In this document: positions 30,128-38,775 of the stretch, in pieces
How the letters are laid out: the number at the start of each line of letters is the position of its first letter
Position numbering within the stretch: the stretch's first letter is position 1
Assembly (NCBI GenBank): GCA_020073015.1
Contig: JAIQFZ010000079.1
Coordinates: 1 to 42,797 of the forward strand
Direction: 5' to 3'
Source of the DNA: Terriglobia bacterium
GTDB taxonomy: Bacteria; Acidobacteriota; Terriglobia; Terriglobales; Acidobacteriaceae
Length of the DNA: 42,797 nt
Notes under the pieces: model-generated
The model's input: only the letters and a program-made list of their open reading frames with translations
Database searches by the model: none
What the model was told of the DNA's origin: nothing
Made by a program: the position numbers and the translations under genes

Positions 30128-31012
30128 ATGCTCTGGGCCCTGGTTGCTTCTTTCGCGATGGTGGCAGGCAGTCCGGGACCCGGCGTGGCCACTCCGGCGA
30201 CTCCAGCCCGCGTCCATCCTTCAAAGCTAACTTCACAGCCCACCCCCACAAAAGCTTCGGCGGCCCGCGTGTCTTCGAGCGAAGACACCGCCGCCGAACG
30301 CGAATTGTTGGAACTGGCCAACCGAGACCGTCGGGAAGCAGGCGTGCCGCCGTTGCGCGCCGACGAAAGCCTGACGGCCGCGGCGCGGGCGCATGCGCAG
30401 TTGATGGTGGCGAACGCGCAACTGGAACATCAGTTCTCGGGCGAACCGTCCCTGTTACGACGAATCGCGCAAGTCAGCGCCCTGCGCTTGGATCGCGCGG
30501 GCGAGAACATCGCTCACGATTCTTGCGCAGCCGGGGCCGAGGAGGCTTTCATGCATTCCCCTCCGCATCGGCGAAACTTGCTGGATCGCGGGTTTAATGT
30601 GGCGGGCTTCGCAGCGATCCGGAGCCAGGGGCGCCTGTACGTGGTGCAGGATTTCGGGCATGAGGTTTCGACGCACACCGTCGCGCAAACCAGGGAACTC
30701 GTCAGCCATGCGGTGAATGACGTCCGCAGAGATGCGGGATTGACCGCGCTCAGCCCGTATGCGCCGGCGAAACTCGACGACGCGGTGTGCTCCCTGGCGC
30801 AGCAAGGGCGTCCGAGCGCGCGCCTGCTTCAGACGGCGTACGACAACCGCCGCATCATCACTTACACCCAGAGCCGGCCGGAGATCCTGCCGCCGGGGGC
30901 GGTGAATCTGCTGCACGACCGCGAGGTTCGCCAGTTCGCGGTGGGATCGTGCTACGCGCGCAATGCGGCCTATCCCACGGGGATGTACTGGGTCGCGATT
31001 CTTCTCTACTAG
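30128..31012 (+). CDS. Secreted CAP/SCP-domain protein
   Basis: A protein of 294 residues. The N-terminus is a short hydrophobic signal (LWALVASFAMVAGSPG) and a Pro/Thr linker. The CAP domain at about residues 58-180 shows the expected motifs: LLELANRDRREAGVPPL, AAARAHAQLM, AGENIAH, FMHSPPHRRNLLDRGF. The C-terminal third (about 185-294) is not part of CAP and includes two cysteines. Bacterial CAP proteins are extracellular with mostly unknown roles. The start ATG 30128 has no clear ribosome site. Confidence 0.85.
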   Translation: MLWALVASFAMVAGSPGPGVATPATPARVHPSKLTSQPTPTKASAARVSSSEDTAAERELLELANRDRREAGVPPLRADESLTAAARAHAQLMVANAQLEHQFSGEPSLLRRIAQVSALRLDRAGENIAHDSCAAGAEEAFMHSPPHRRNLLDRGFNVAGFAAIRSQGRLYVVQDFGHEVSTHTVAQTRELVSHAVNDVRRDAGLTALSPYAPAKLDDAVCSLAQQGRPSARLLQTAYDNRRIITYTQSRPEILPPGAVNLLHDREVRQFAVGSCYARNAAYPTGMYWVAILLY

Positions 31013-31033
31013 AACTGGCCCAGCCTTTGTAGC

Positions 31034-31144
31034 GCCGGCACCTTGCCGGCTAGCCTGCCCTGAGCGAAGTCGAAGGGCGAGGGCACCTTGCCCTCGCAGG
31101 GCGTCGCCACACGCCGAGACGCGGACAGGAATGTCCGCGCCACA
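31034..31144. repeat. Cluster of three palindromic hairpins
   Basis: GCCGGCA-CCT-TGCCGGC (31034-31050), GCGAGGGCA-CCT-TGCCCTCGC (31077-31097) and GCGGACA-GGAA-TGTCCGC (31121-31138). All stems are perfect. The motif CCCTGAGCGAAGTCGAAGGG occurs at 31059-31078 and again at about 31224. The last hairpin ends CCGCGCCACA. The 31013-31270 gap is filled by these repeats and contains no gene. Confidence 0.8.
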
Positions 31145-31270
31145 CACCGATAGGCCTCCTGCGGAATTCGCATCGGACCACAGCTGGTGGTACAAAGGCA
31201 GGGAGCGTTACCCGGACAAAGCCGCCCTGAGCGAAGTCGAAGGGAGTGTCCGCACTACACGATTCTGCAG

Positions 31271-32206
31271 ATGGAGAACACCGCGCCAATTCGCATCGGG
31301 ACTGCTGGCTGGTCGTACAAGGACTGGGACGGCGTGCTCTATCCGCCGGAGGTTACGCGCAAGAAGATTCATCCCGTCGAGTTCATGGCGCGATTTTTCG
31401 ATGTCATCGAGATCAACACTTCGTTTTACGGACACATCCGGCCGGAACTGGGGCGGCTGTGGTGCCGCAAGGTGGCGGCAGTCAATCCCAACTTTCTTTT
31501 TACTGCGAAGCTGCACCGGTCATTCACGCATTCTCCGCTGGCGGTGATGGAGCCGACTTCGGCGGCCAGCATTCGTCCCAATGATGAGGATGAGAAGCTG
31601 GCGCGGGAGGGACTGGACTCGCTGGCTTCGGAGGGCAAGCTGGGAGCGCTGCTGATCCAGTTTCCGGTTTCGTTCAAGAACACCGCGTTGAATCGTGAAT
31701 ACCTGGAGCAGTTGTTGCGACAGTTCATCGAGTATCCGCGGGTGGTCGAGGTGCGCCACGAGAGTTGGGATAATCCGGAGACGATCGCGGAATTCATGCG
31801 GCAGAATGTGGGCTTCTGCAATATCGATCAGCCGCTGCTGGGGCGGTCGCTCGCGCCGACCGAGCATGTGACGTCGGGCATCGGATACGTGCGGCTGCAC
31901 GGGCGCAACTACGAGCAGTGGTTCGACAGCGATAGCCGCGACGACCGCTACAACTATCTCTACAAGCTGGCGGAGATGGAAAAGTGGAAGGACAAGGTGG
32001 AGATCATCGCGCACAAGGCGGAGACGACGTTTGTGGTGGCGAATAATCACTTTCAGGCGAAGGCGGCGGTGAATGCCCTGGAGTTGCGGCACCTGCTGAG
32101 CGGGAAGAAAGTGCCGGCCCCGGAGACGCTGGTGAAGCACTATCCGGAGCTGAGGGAGATGGTGGAGATTGAGGATGCGGGCGGGGGTTATTCGCTGCTG
32201 GCGTGA
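31271..32206 (+). CDS. DUF72-family protein (YecE-like)
   Basis: A protein of 311 residues from ATG 31271. It opens with the DUF72 signature IRIGTAGWSYKDWDGVLYPP and continues with FDVIEINTSFYG, FLFTAKLHRSFTH, LLIQFPVSFKNT, VEVRHESWDNPE, YVRLHGRN and a C-terminal NNHFQAKAAVNALEL. These are TIM-barrel-like proteins of unknown function, common in bacteria. A longer frame to 31187 would begin in repeat DNA. It stands alone. Confidence 0.92.
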   Translation: MENTAPIRIGTAGWSYKDWDGVLYPPEVTRKKIHPVEFMARFFDVIEINTSFYGHIRPELGRLWCRKVAAVNPNFLFTAKLHRSFTHSPLAVMEPTSAASIRPNDEDEKLAREGLDSLASEGKLGALLIQFPVSFKNTALNREYLEQLLRQFIEYPRVVEVRHESWDNPETIAEFMRQNVGFCNIDQPLLGRSLAPTEHVTSGIGYVRLHGRNYEQWFDSDSRDDRYNYLYKLAEMEKWKDKVEIIAHKAETTFVVANNHFQAKAAVNALELRHLLSGKKVPAPETLVKHYPELREMVEIEDAGGGYSLLA

Positions 32207-32248
32207 GGGGCTGGTCCACGGTGTCTAATTTATCGAGGGGAGCACTCC

Positions 32249-32876
32249 ATGTCGCCAGAGAACCGCTTTCGCAGGCTGTTACCCATCGTACAGAGTGTTT
32301 TGGCGTGGATAGCCGCTCTGCTGTTGCTTGTGACTCCACGCGCTTCGGGACAAGGAGCAGGCTCGGCGACTACTTTCGTGATTGATCCGAATCGTCCCTT
32401 TGTGTACCTAAGATTCGATCACATGGGCCCCGGCATCCGGAGAAGTGAAGGGGAACCAAGCTCACGCATTTGGCTCCGGCTCGTAAACAACTGCAGGGTT
32501 CCGATCATCGTCTCGACCTTCGGCGTTCCTGACGGTAGTCCGAAAGGCGAAATAGGGGTAATGGATGAAGTTGTTCCTGTTGTGGTTTCCGGCGTCGTGC
32601 ATGGGGTCGGACCCAGTTCCGCTGATTCCCCTTTCGCCACCCTTGGGGCCGCCACTACCTGAACAACAGCCATCTGCCAAAGCCAAGTCGGATGAAACGC
32701 CGAGCGGGTACATGTTCGATGTTGGCTCAACCGAGAGCATCTCTCCCGGTGAAGACATTTTTTTCAGTGTTCCATCCAATCATGTAGGCAAACAATGGTA
32801 TTTCGAAATCCCATTCAGGTTCGACTCAATGTGGGACCTGCCCACAAAGTCCCGCGCCAACATTGAACAGAAATGA
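32249..32876 (+). pseudogene. Secreted hypothetical gene with a probable frameshift
   Basis: The first frame (32249-32662) starts with a signal peptide (VLAWIAALLLLVTPRASG) and runs FVYLRFDHMGPG, WLRLVNNCRVPIIVSTFG, VMDEVVP. It then turns into unlike sequence. The second frame, one base ahead, takes over around 32600-32650 and gives GYMFDVGSTESISPGEDIFF and SVPSNHVGKQWYFEIPFRFD, which reads as the second half of the same beta-rich domain. A one-base insertion (or equivalent) is the simplest cause. No named family is recognised; proteins of this design are familiar in Acidobacteria. Confidence 0.6.
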
Positions 32877-33030
32877 TGTCGTGGCCGTATCTGCTGGCCT
32901 GCCTGCAAGTCTTCGCCGAACTTATCAACGAAGACGGGGGCGGTCGTGAGCGCCACACCGACGGGCGAGGTCGCGCATCTCCACACGGCCCCGGGCGAAT
33001 CCAAAACATCTTGTCTGTCATCTATGCAGC

Positions 33031-34085
33031 ATGAACTTGGACGGGTTTGCTGCGGATTTCCTTATTGCTTCGGATCAGGGCGTGGTTGGCGGGCTTGCGC
33101 AAGATTCTGCGGAGCGCTCGGCTTCGGCTGCTTCAGACGCCTCCCTGCTTGACTCCTATTCCCGCGCGGTGATCGCTGCGGTCGAGAAGGTCAGCCCTTC
33201 GGTGGTTAATGTCGAAGTGCACCAGGCGGCGGGGCGGGGACGCTCCGGCGAGCCTCGGGAGCGGCGTGGGGGCGGGTCGGGCTTTGTATTCACGCCCGAC
33301 GGATTGGTTCTTACCAACAGCCACGTTGTCCACAACACGACGCGCATCGAGATCAAGCTTTCGGACGGGCGGCGCGTTCCGGCGCACACGGTTGGCGACG
33401 ATCCGGCTACCGATCTGGCGGTGATCGGATCGATGCGGGCGGGTTGCAGGCGGCGGAACTGGGCGATTCGCAGCAGTTGCGGCCGGGGCAGATGGCGATT
33501 GCGATTGGGAATCCTTACGGATTTCAGTCGACCGTCACGGCGGGCGTGATCAGCGCTCTCGGTGGTTCCCTGCGCTCGTATTCGGGGCGGCTGATTGAGG
33601 ATGTGATTCAGACCGACGTCGCTTTGAATCCGGGAAACTCCGGCGGGCCGCTGGTGGATTCCCGGGGACAGGTGATTGGTGTCAACACGGCGACGATCCT
33701 GCCGGCGAAGGGAATCTGCTTCGCGATCGGGATCAACACCGCGAAGTTTGTTGCCGGCCGTTTGCTGCGCGATGGGCGCATTCGGCGGAGTTATATCGGA
33801 GTGTCGGCGCAGACCGTGCCTATTCATCGGCGGGTGGTGCGCTTCTACAGCCTTCCTCAGGAAACGGGCGTAGTGGTGGTCGGAGTCGAGGAGCGAAGCC
33901 CGGCGCGGACGGTGGGATTGCGCGAGGGCGACGTGATTGTGGCGCTGGATGACAAGCCGGTAGCGGGTGTGGATGACTTGCATCGCCTGCTGACCGATGC
34001 GCAGGTGGGAGCGCGGTGCTTGCTGACGGTGATCCGGCATACGGAGCGGTTGGCGCTGCCGATCTTTCCCGAGGAAGCCCAGTAA
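33031..34085 (+). pseudogene. HtrA/DegP-type serine protease with a one-base deletion
   Basis: The trypsin-like protease domain carries the full triad: His98 (TNSHVVHN), Asp128 (PATDLAVI) in the first frame, and Ser in GNSGGPL in the second. A PDZ domain follows (GVVVVGVEERSPARTVGLREGD...). The two frames (33031-33549 and 33444-34085) meet near 33426, where adding one C restores [19 protein letters not shown]. No signal peptide is seen, so if repaired it would be cytosolic or secreted in an unknown way. It could be a real null allele or a base-calling error. The stretch 32877-33030 before it holds no gene. Confidence 0.88.
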
Positions 34086-34102
34086 GCCAGCGGCCATCTC
34101 TC

Positions 34103-34137
34103 AGAAGCTAGCGGCTAGGAGCTAGTAGCCAGGAGCT
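34103..34137. repeat. Heptamer tandem array
   Basis: Five consecutive units: AGAAGCT, AGCGGCT, AGGAGCT, AGTAGCC, AGGAGCT, with an exact 7-base period. It begins 18 bases after the protease stop codon and lies upstream of uppS. Confidence 0.85.
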
Positions 34138-34222
34138 CGCCTCTATCGCATTGCACGCACAGGAATTCGTGTGTTAGCTTCGACTTGCAGAGGTTCGCTT
34201 GCGACACACGGTTCCGGCTGGG

Positions 34223-35032
34223 ATGGACCGCAAGGAGAGCGACGTTTACCTGCGGCTCGATCCGGCGCGTCTTCCCAAGCACATCGCGATCATCATGGAC
34301 GGAAACGGGCGCTGGGCCCGCCGCCGGCACATGCCGCGCGTGGCGGGGCATCGCGCTGGCGTCGCGTCCGTGCGTTCGACCGTCGAGACGGCCGCCCGCA
34401 TTGGCATTCCGGCCCTGACGCTCTATGCCTTTTCCGAAGAAAATTGGAAGAAGCGTCCGCGCACGGAAGTGGACTTCCTGATGCGCCTGCTGTGCCGCTA
34501 TCTGAAAGCGGAAATTAAGACGCTCAACGAGAACAACATTCGGCTGGAGTACATCGGCCGGAAACAGGAACTTCCGGAGTCGGTGCAGCGTGAAATGGAA
34601 GAGGCCAGCGAAGCCACCCGGGCGAACACGGGCATGGTGCTGACGCTGGCCCTGAATTACAGCGCGCGCAGCGAAATCGTCGATGCCTTCCGCTCGCTGG
34701 CGGAAGCGGCCGCGCGCAACGGCGGGCTCAGTCATTTCCAGGTGGATGAGCAGCTAATCAGCGAGCATCTCTATACCCGCCACTTACCCGATCCCGATTT
34801 AGTCATTCGCACCAGCGGTGAAATGCGGCTCAGTAATTTCCTGCTGTGGCAACTGGCTTATGCCGAGATCTACGTCACGCAAACGCTATGGCCGGATTTC
34901 CGCGGCGTGCAGTTGCTCGAGGGCATCGAAGAGTATCAGAGCCGGGAACGCCGCTATGGCGGGCTGGGACGTGATCCGGGACAGGCCCACGATCACGCGA
35001 AAGCCCGCCCCCACGCTGAGGCGAAGCGTTGA
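34223..35032 (+). CDS. uppS: Isoprenyl (undecaprenyl) diphosphate synthase
   Basis: Cis-prenyltransferase that builds undecaprenyl diphosphate, the lipid carrier for peptidoglycan and polysaccharides. All signatures are present: HIAIIMDGNGRWARRR with the catalytic Asp, LTLYAFSEENW, and DLVIRTSGEMRLSNFLLWQ. The length is 269 residues from ATG 34223; a longer frame from TTG 34199 lacks family support. It leads the run uppS-cdsA-dxr-rseP-ispG, with cdsA 10 bases downstream. Confidence 0.95.
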   Translation: MDRKESDVYLRLDPARLPKHIAIIMDGNGRWARRRHMPRVAGHRAGVASVRSTVETAARIGIPALTLYAFSEENWKKRPRTEVDFLMRLLCRYLKAEIKTLNENNIRLEYIGRKQELPESVQREMEEASEATRANTGMVLTLALNYSARSEIVDAFRSLAEAAARNGGLSHFQVDEQLISEHLYTRHLPDPDLVIRTSGEMRLSNFLLWQLAYAEIYVTQTLWPDFRGVQLLEGIEEYQSRERRYGGLGRDPGQAHDHAKARPHAEAKR

Positions 35033-35042
35033 TCACCTACCA

Positions 35043-35939
35043 ATGACCAAGCGCATCGCGACCGTCGTCGTCTTGATTCCCCTTGTCCTTGTCCTGGTGC
35101 TGAAAGCGCCGCTTTGGTTGCTGGCGGTGGTGGCAGGCGCCGTGGCCTTGCTGGCGGTCGCTGAATTTCTGAAGCTGGTGACGCGTTACGGAGTGCAGCC
35201 GATCGGGCAGGCGACGCACGTCTACGTTGCGATCTTCTTTGTGTTCGTCATTGTCGCCTCGACCAATCGCACGCCGCTGGTTGAGGCTACCGCCGTGGTT
35301 TATGGGATTGCCTTGGCGGCAGCGCTGGCGCCGTTTCTGTTTCTCACGATTGCCATGCGCCGCGCGGATTTGAGAAGCGGCTACCCGGCGGCAGCGGCGT
35401 CAGTGTTTGCCTTCGCGTATGTCGCGATCCCGATGGCGCTGCTGGTGGAACTCCGGCAACAAGCCGCCGGCGCGATCTGGGTGATCTACACGCTGCTGGC
35501 GGTGTGGGCGGGAGATATCTTCGCGTACTTTGTGGGCAAAGCCCTGGGCCGCCACCGCATGTCGCCGGAAATTAGCCCGAAGAAAACCTGGGAAGGGGCG
35601 ATCGCCTCGATTCTGGCGAGCGTGATCATCGGGACGCTATGGTTTCAGCACGCGCCGGGAATTAGCGCGGCCTTGCTTCGGGTGGGGCTGATTGGGCGGC
35701 GCGATGGCATCTTCGGACTGGAGCAGCCGTCACTGTGGCCGATCATCGTACTGTCGGCGGTCGTGAATATCGCGGCGCAACTGGGAGATCTGGTGGAGTC
35801 GCTGATCAAGCGCGGCGCCGGCGTGAAGGATTCGGGATCGATTCTGCCCGGCCACGGGGGCATGCTCGACCGTATCGACGCGATGCTGTTCGCGGTGCCG
35901 GTGGTGTGGGCTTATCGAGCCTGGCAGTTGATGCAGTAG
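35043..35939 (+). CDS. cdsA: Phosphatidate cytidylyltransferase
   Basis: Makes CDP-diacylglycerol for phospholipid synthesis in the inner membrane. A protein of 298 residues with about eight membrane helices. The CdsA signature is SGSILPGHGGMLDRIDAM near the C-terminus, preceded by PKKTWEGAIAS and DIFAYFVGK. It starts at ATG 35043, right after uppS; the longer frame into uppS is not real. Confidence 0.95.
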   Translation: MTKRIATVVVLIPLVLVLVLKAPLWLLAVVAGAVALLAVAEFLKLVTRYGVQPIGQATHVYVAIFFVFVIVASTNRTPLVEATAVVYGIALAAALAPFLFLTIAMRRADLRSGYPAAAASVFAFAYVAIPMALLVELRQQAAGAIWVIYTLLAVWAGDIFAYFVGKALGRHRMSPEISPKKTWEGAIASILASVIIGTLWFQHAPGISAALLRVGLIGRRDGIFGLEQPSLWPIIVLSAVVNIAAQLGDLVESLIKRGAGVKDSGSILPGHGGMLDRIDAMLFAVPVVWAYRAWQLMQ

Positions 35940-35951
35940 GCAAGAAAATCT

Positions 35952-36026
35952 AACCACAGAGGACACAGAGGATCACAGGGGAAACCGCCTGGCTTTCCTC
36001 TGTGCGACCCTGTGCCCTCTGTGGTT
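35952..36026. repeat. Long imperfect hairpin of the CCACAGAGG repeat type
   Basis: The left arm AACCACAGAGGACACAGAGG continues to about 35980. The right arm (35995-36026) ends CCCTCTGTGGTT and is complementary with few mismatches over about 30 bases. Repeats of this appearance (ACCACAGAGGACACAGAGG) occur in several bacterial phyla. The position between cdsA and dxr suggests an attenuator or RNA-processing site. Confidence 0.8.
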
Positions 36027-36082
36027 GAGGTTCAAGCTGCGGGCCCCTTCCCGTACAATAGAGCTACTGCCCTGACTCCTGC

Positions 36083-37276
36083 ATGAAACGCATTGCCATC
36101 CTCGGCTCGACCGGCTCGATCGGGCAGAGCACGCTGAGCGTGGTCGAGAGTTATCCCGACCGCTTCCAGGTTGCCACGCTGGCGGCGGGAAATAACACTG
36201 ACGCAGTCTTCGAACAGACCGTGCGCTGGAAGCCGCGCGTGGTTTCCGTGGCCCAGGAAGCTGACGCAGCAGCACTGCGCACAAAGCTCCGGAACGCTGG
36301 ACTCGGCGAGATTGAAGTTGTTAACGGAGCGGCCGGCACGGTCCGCGTCGCCACTCACTCCGAGGTCGATTTCGTGGTCAGCGCAATTGTGGGTGTCTCC
36401 GGCCTGGAGGCGACCTACGAGGCGGTAAAGGCCGGGAAATCGGTCGGGCTGGCGAACAAGGAGTGCCTGGTCGTGGCGGGCGAACTGATGACCGCCGAGG
36501 CTCGTCGCCAGGGCAAGCCCTTGCTGCCCATCGACAGTGAACATAACGCTGTCCACCAGTGTTTACGGGGTGGGCGGATGGAGGAGGTTGAGCGCATTTG
36601 GCTGACCGCCTCCGGGGGACCGTTCCTTAAGACGCCGAAGTCGGAATTTGCCTCAATTACGGTACAACAGGCGTTAAATCACCCTACCTGGAAAATGGGG
36701 AAGCGGATCACCATCGACTCGGCCACGTTGATGAATAAGGGGTTCGAGGTGATTGAGGCATGCCGCCTGTTCCACCTGCCACCCAGTCACGTGCAAGTCA
36801 TTGTGCACCCGCAGTCTACGATCCATTCCATGGTCGAATTCGTGGATGGCAGCATACTTGCTCAATTTTCCGTGACCGACATGCGCCTGCCTATTCTCTA
36901 CGCGCTGACTTATCCGGAACGGGTGCCTTCGGACCTGCGCTTCCCGGTCATGGACCTGCGGCATCTCGATTTCTGCCCCCCGGATATGAGTAAATTCCCT
37001 TGTCTGGGTTTGGCTTACGAGGCAGCCCAAGCGGGGGGCGCGAAAACGATCGCGCTGAACGCCGCCGACGAGGTGGCGGTGGCGGCGTTTCTGGCGGAGC
37101 AGATCGGTTTCGAGGAGATCCCGCGGATCATTGCGGATGTAATGGCTGCAACGCCTGCCGGGAAATTGGAATCTATCAAGAAGGTGCTGCAGTTGGACGG
37201 GGAAGCGCGCCGCTTGGCGGGCGAGATGGTGAACCAGCGGAATCGCTCCGCCTCACCCGTGCGTGCCATTCCCTAA
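36083..37276 (+). CDS. dxr: 1-deoxy-D-xylulose 5-phosphate reductoisomerase
   Basis: Second step of the MEP isoprenoid pathway; makes MEP using NADPH. The protein has 397 residues. The NADPH site is LGSTGSIGQST at the N-terminus. The metal and substrate residues are in LPIDSEHNAVHQCL, TASGGPF, and the C-terminal helical domain with LNAADEVAVAAFL. The start is ATG 36083. It lies with ispG and uppS, so substrate flow from MEP to undecaprenyl phosphate is encoded in one place. Confidence 0.97.
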   Translation: MKRIAILGSTGSIGQSTLSVVESYPDRFQVATLAAGNNTDAVFEQTVRWKPRVVSVAQEADAAALRTKLRNAGLGEIEVVNGAAGTVRVATHSEVDFVVSAIVGVSGLEATYEAVKAGKSVGLANKECLVVAGELMTAEARRQGKPLLPIDSEHNAVHQCLRGGRMEEVERIWLTASGGPFLKTPKSEFASITVQQALNHPTWKMGKRITIDSATLMNKGFEVIEACRLFHLPPSHVQVIVHPQSTIHSMVEFVDGSILAQFSVTDMRLPILYALTYPERVPSDLRFPVMDLRHLDFCPPDMSKFPCLGLAYEAAQAGGAKTIALNAADEVAVAAFLAEQIGFEEIPRIIADVMAATPAGKLESIKKVLQLDGEARRLAGEMVNQRNRSASPVRAIP

Positions 37277-37303
37277 TTATGAAACGGGAGTAATCTGAAT
37301 TTT

Positions 37304-38644
37304 ATGCCTCACTTAAGCACGATTGTGGCCGTGGCTGTCGTCCTCGGTTTCATGATTTTGATCCACGAATTTGGCCATTACGCGGCGGCGAAGTTCTTTA
37401 AGGTACGGGTGGAAGTCTTCTCCCTCGGTTTTGGCAAACGGCTCTTCGGCTTTCGCCGGGGAGAGACCGACTACCGCATTAGCGCGATTCCGCTGGGCGG
37501 CTACGTCAAGATGTCGGGCGAAAACCCGATGGACGACCGCACGGGGGATCCCGGTGAATTCCTGTCGCACCCGCGCTGGCAGCGCTTCATCGTTGCTCTG
37601 GCTGGGCCGGCGATGAACATCGCGCTGGCGATCGGTCTGCTGACCGTGGTTTACATGGTGCGCTACGAGCGCCCGGTGTTCGCCGACAAGCCGGCCGTGA
37701 TCGGATGGGTGCTTCCCAACTCGGTGGCTTCGAAGGCCGGGCTCCAGGAAGGCGACCGCATCATCCGCCTGGATGGAATCGAGAATCCGACCTGGGAACA
37801 AGTGGACCCGAAAGTCGCCCTGAGCCCCAATCAGCCGATCCAGCTCACAGTTCTGCGGGCGGGCCAGACGCTGGAAAAAACCGTTATCCCGGAAGCGATT
37901 GGCATCGAGAAGTATGGTTCGCTCGGCTGGGTCCCGGATCAGCCCAACGAGATTACCGATCTGGAGCCGGGTATGCCAGCCGAAAAGGCCGGGTTGAAGA
38001 AGGGCGACCTGATTGTCGCCGTCAATGGCCAGCCCATCCGAGCGATCCCACAGATGATCAGCATGCTCCAGAAGACCAAGGAAGCACCGGTAGAGCTTAC
38101 GGTGCAACGCGGAGCGCAGCAATTGAAGTTCAAGATGCAGCCGGTGGCCACGAAGATGGAGGGCTTGGCCGAACCGCGCTACCGCGTCGGCTTCCAGTCG
38201 GAACCAAGCGTGACGACCCGGCTGTCCTTCCCGCTGGCGCTGAACAAGTCGCTCGACGATAACAAGCGCAGTTCGTTCCTGATTCTGGAGCTGTTGCAGA
38301 AGATGATTCAGCGCAAGGTCTCGATGCGCACGGTGGAAGGGCCGATCGGAATCGGCACAGCCGTGGGACGGGCCGTGCGTGAGGACGGATGGACTCCGCT
38401 GCTGGGCATCACCGCGGCGATCAGCTTGAACCTCGGTATCTTTAACTTGCTGCCGATTCCCATCCTGGACGGCGGCGTGATCATGCTGCTGTTCATCGAA
38501 AGCCTGATGCAAAGAGACATCAGCCTGCCCGTGAAGGAACGCATCTACCAGGCGGCCTTTGTCTTCATCGTGCTGTTTGCGGTGATGGTGATCTTCAACG
38601 ACATCGTGAAGACCGTGCCGGGGCTGGCGCAGAGGCTGCCGTAG
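37304..38644 (+). CDS. rseP: Site-2 intramembrane zinc protease RseP
   Basis: The protein has 446 residues. The catalytic motif is His21-Glu22-Phe-Gly-His25 in the first membrane helix. Two PDZ domains (about residues 125-200 and 215-285: VASKAGLQEGD, PAEKAGLKKGD) follow, and the third zinc ligand motif is in LLPIPILDGG near the C-terminus. It would cut membrane-bound anti-sigma factors or leftover signal peptides. GGGAG precedes the ATG. The stop codon is next to a heptamer array. Confidence 0.95.
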   Translation: MPHLSTIVAVAVVLGFMILIHEFGHYAAAKFFKVRVEVFSLGFGKRLFGFRRGETDYRISAIPLGGYVKMSGENPMDDRTGDPGEFLSHPRWQRFIVALAGPAMNIALAIGLLTVVYMVRYERPVFADKPAVIGWVLPNSVASKAGLQEGDRIIRLDGIENPTWEQVDPKVALSPNQPIQLTVLRAGQTLEKTVIPEAIGIEKYGSLGWVPDQPNEITDLEPGMPAEKAGLKKGDLIVAVNGQPIRAIPQMISMLQKTKEAPVELTVQRGAQQLKFKMQPVATKMEGLAEPRYRVGFQSEPSVTTRLSFPLALNKSLDDNKRSSFLILELLQKMIQRKVSMRTVEGPIGIGTAVGRAVREDGWTPLLGITAAISLNLGIFNLLPIPILDGGVIMLLFIESLMQRDISLPVKERIYQAAFVFIVLFAVMVIFNDIVKTVPGLAQRLP

Positions 38645-38647
38645 GAC

Positions 38648-38727
38648 GGCTGCGAGCTTCGAGCAGTCACGTCCTTCTGTCTTCCGGCATCTTCCTGGTT
38701 GCTCGCAGCCCGTAGCTCGGAGCTCGC
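38648..38727. repeat. Paired heptamer arrays after rseP
   Basis: GGCTGCG, AGCTTCG and AGCAGTC at 38648-38668, then TGCTCGC, AGCCCGT, AGCTCGG and AGCTCGC at 38700-38727. All keep a 7-base period. GCTGCGAGC and GCTCGCAGC are inverted relative to each other, so the region can fold. It fills the rseP-ispG gap. Confidence 0.75.
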
Positions 38728-38775
38728 AGCCATCTGTCACCTATCCCGTTGTAACCTGTTAAAATAAAGCTTCCT

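Noticed and set aside
33420-33450. Programmed ribosomal frameshifting in the HtrA-type gene
   Set aside because: No slippery heptamer, pause hairpin or Shine-Dalgarno-like stimulator at the junction; a single base loss explains it.
13102-38727. CRISPR array interpretation of the heptamer repeats
   Set aside because: Units are 7 bp, contiguous and degenerate, without spacers or cas genes.
37313-38740. Long minus-strand frame (475 codons) opposite rseP
   Set aside because: It mirrors rseP codons, has His/Arg-rich nonsense composition and no recognisable domain.
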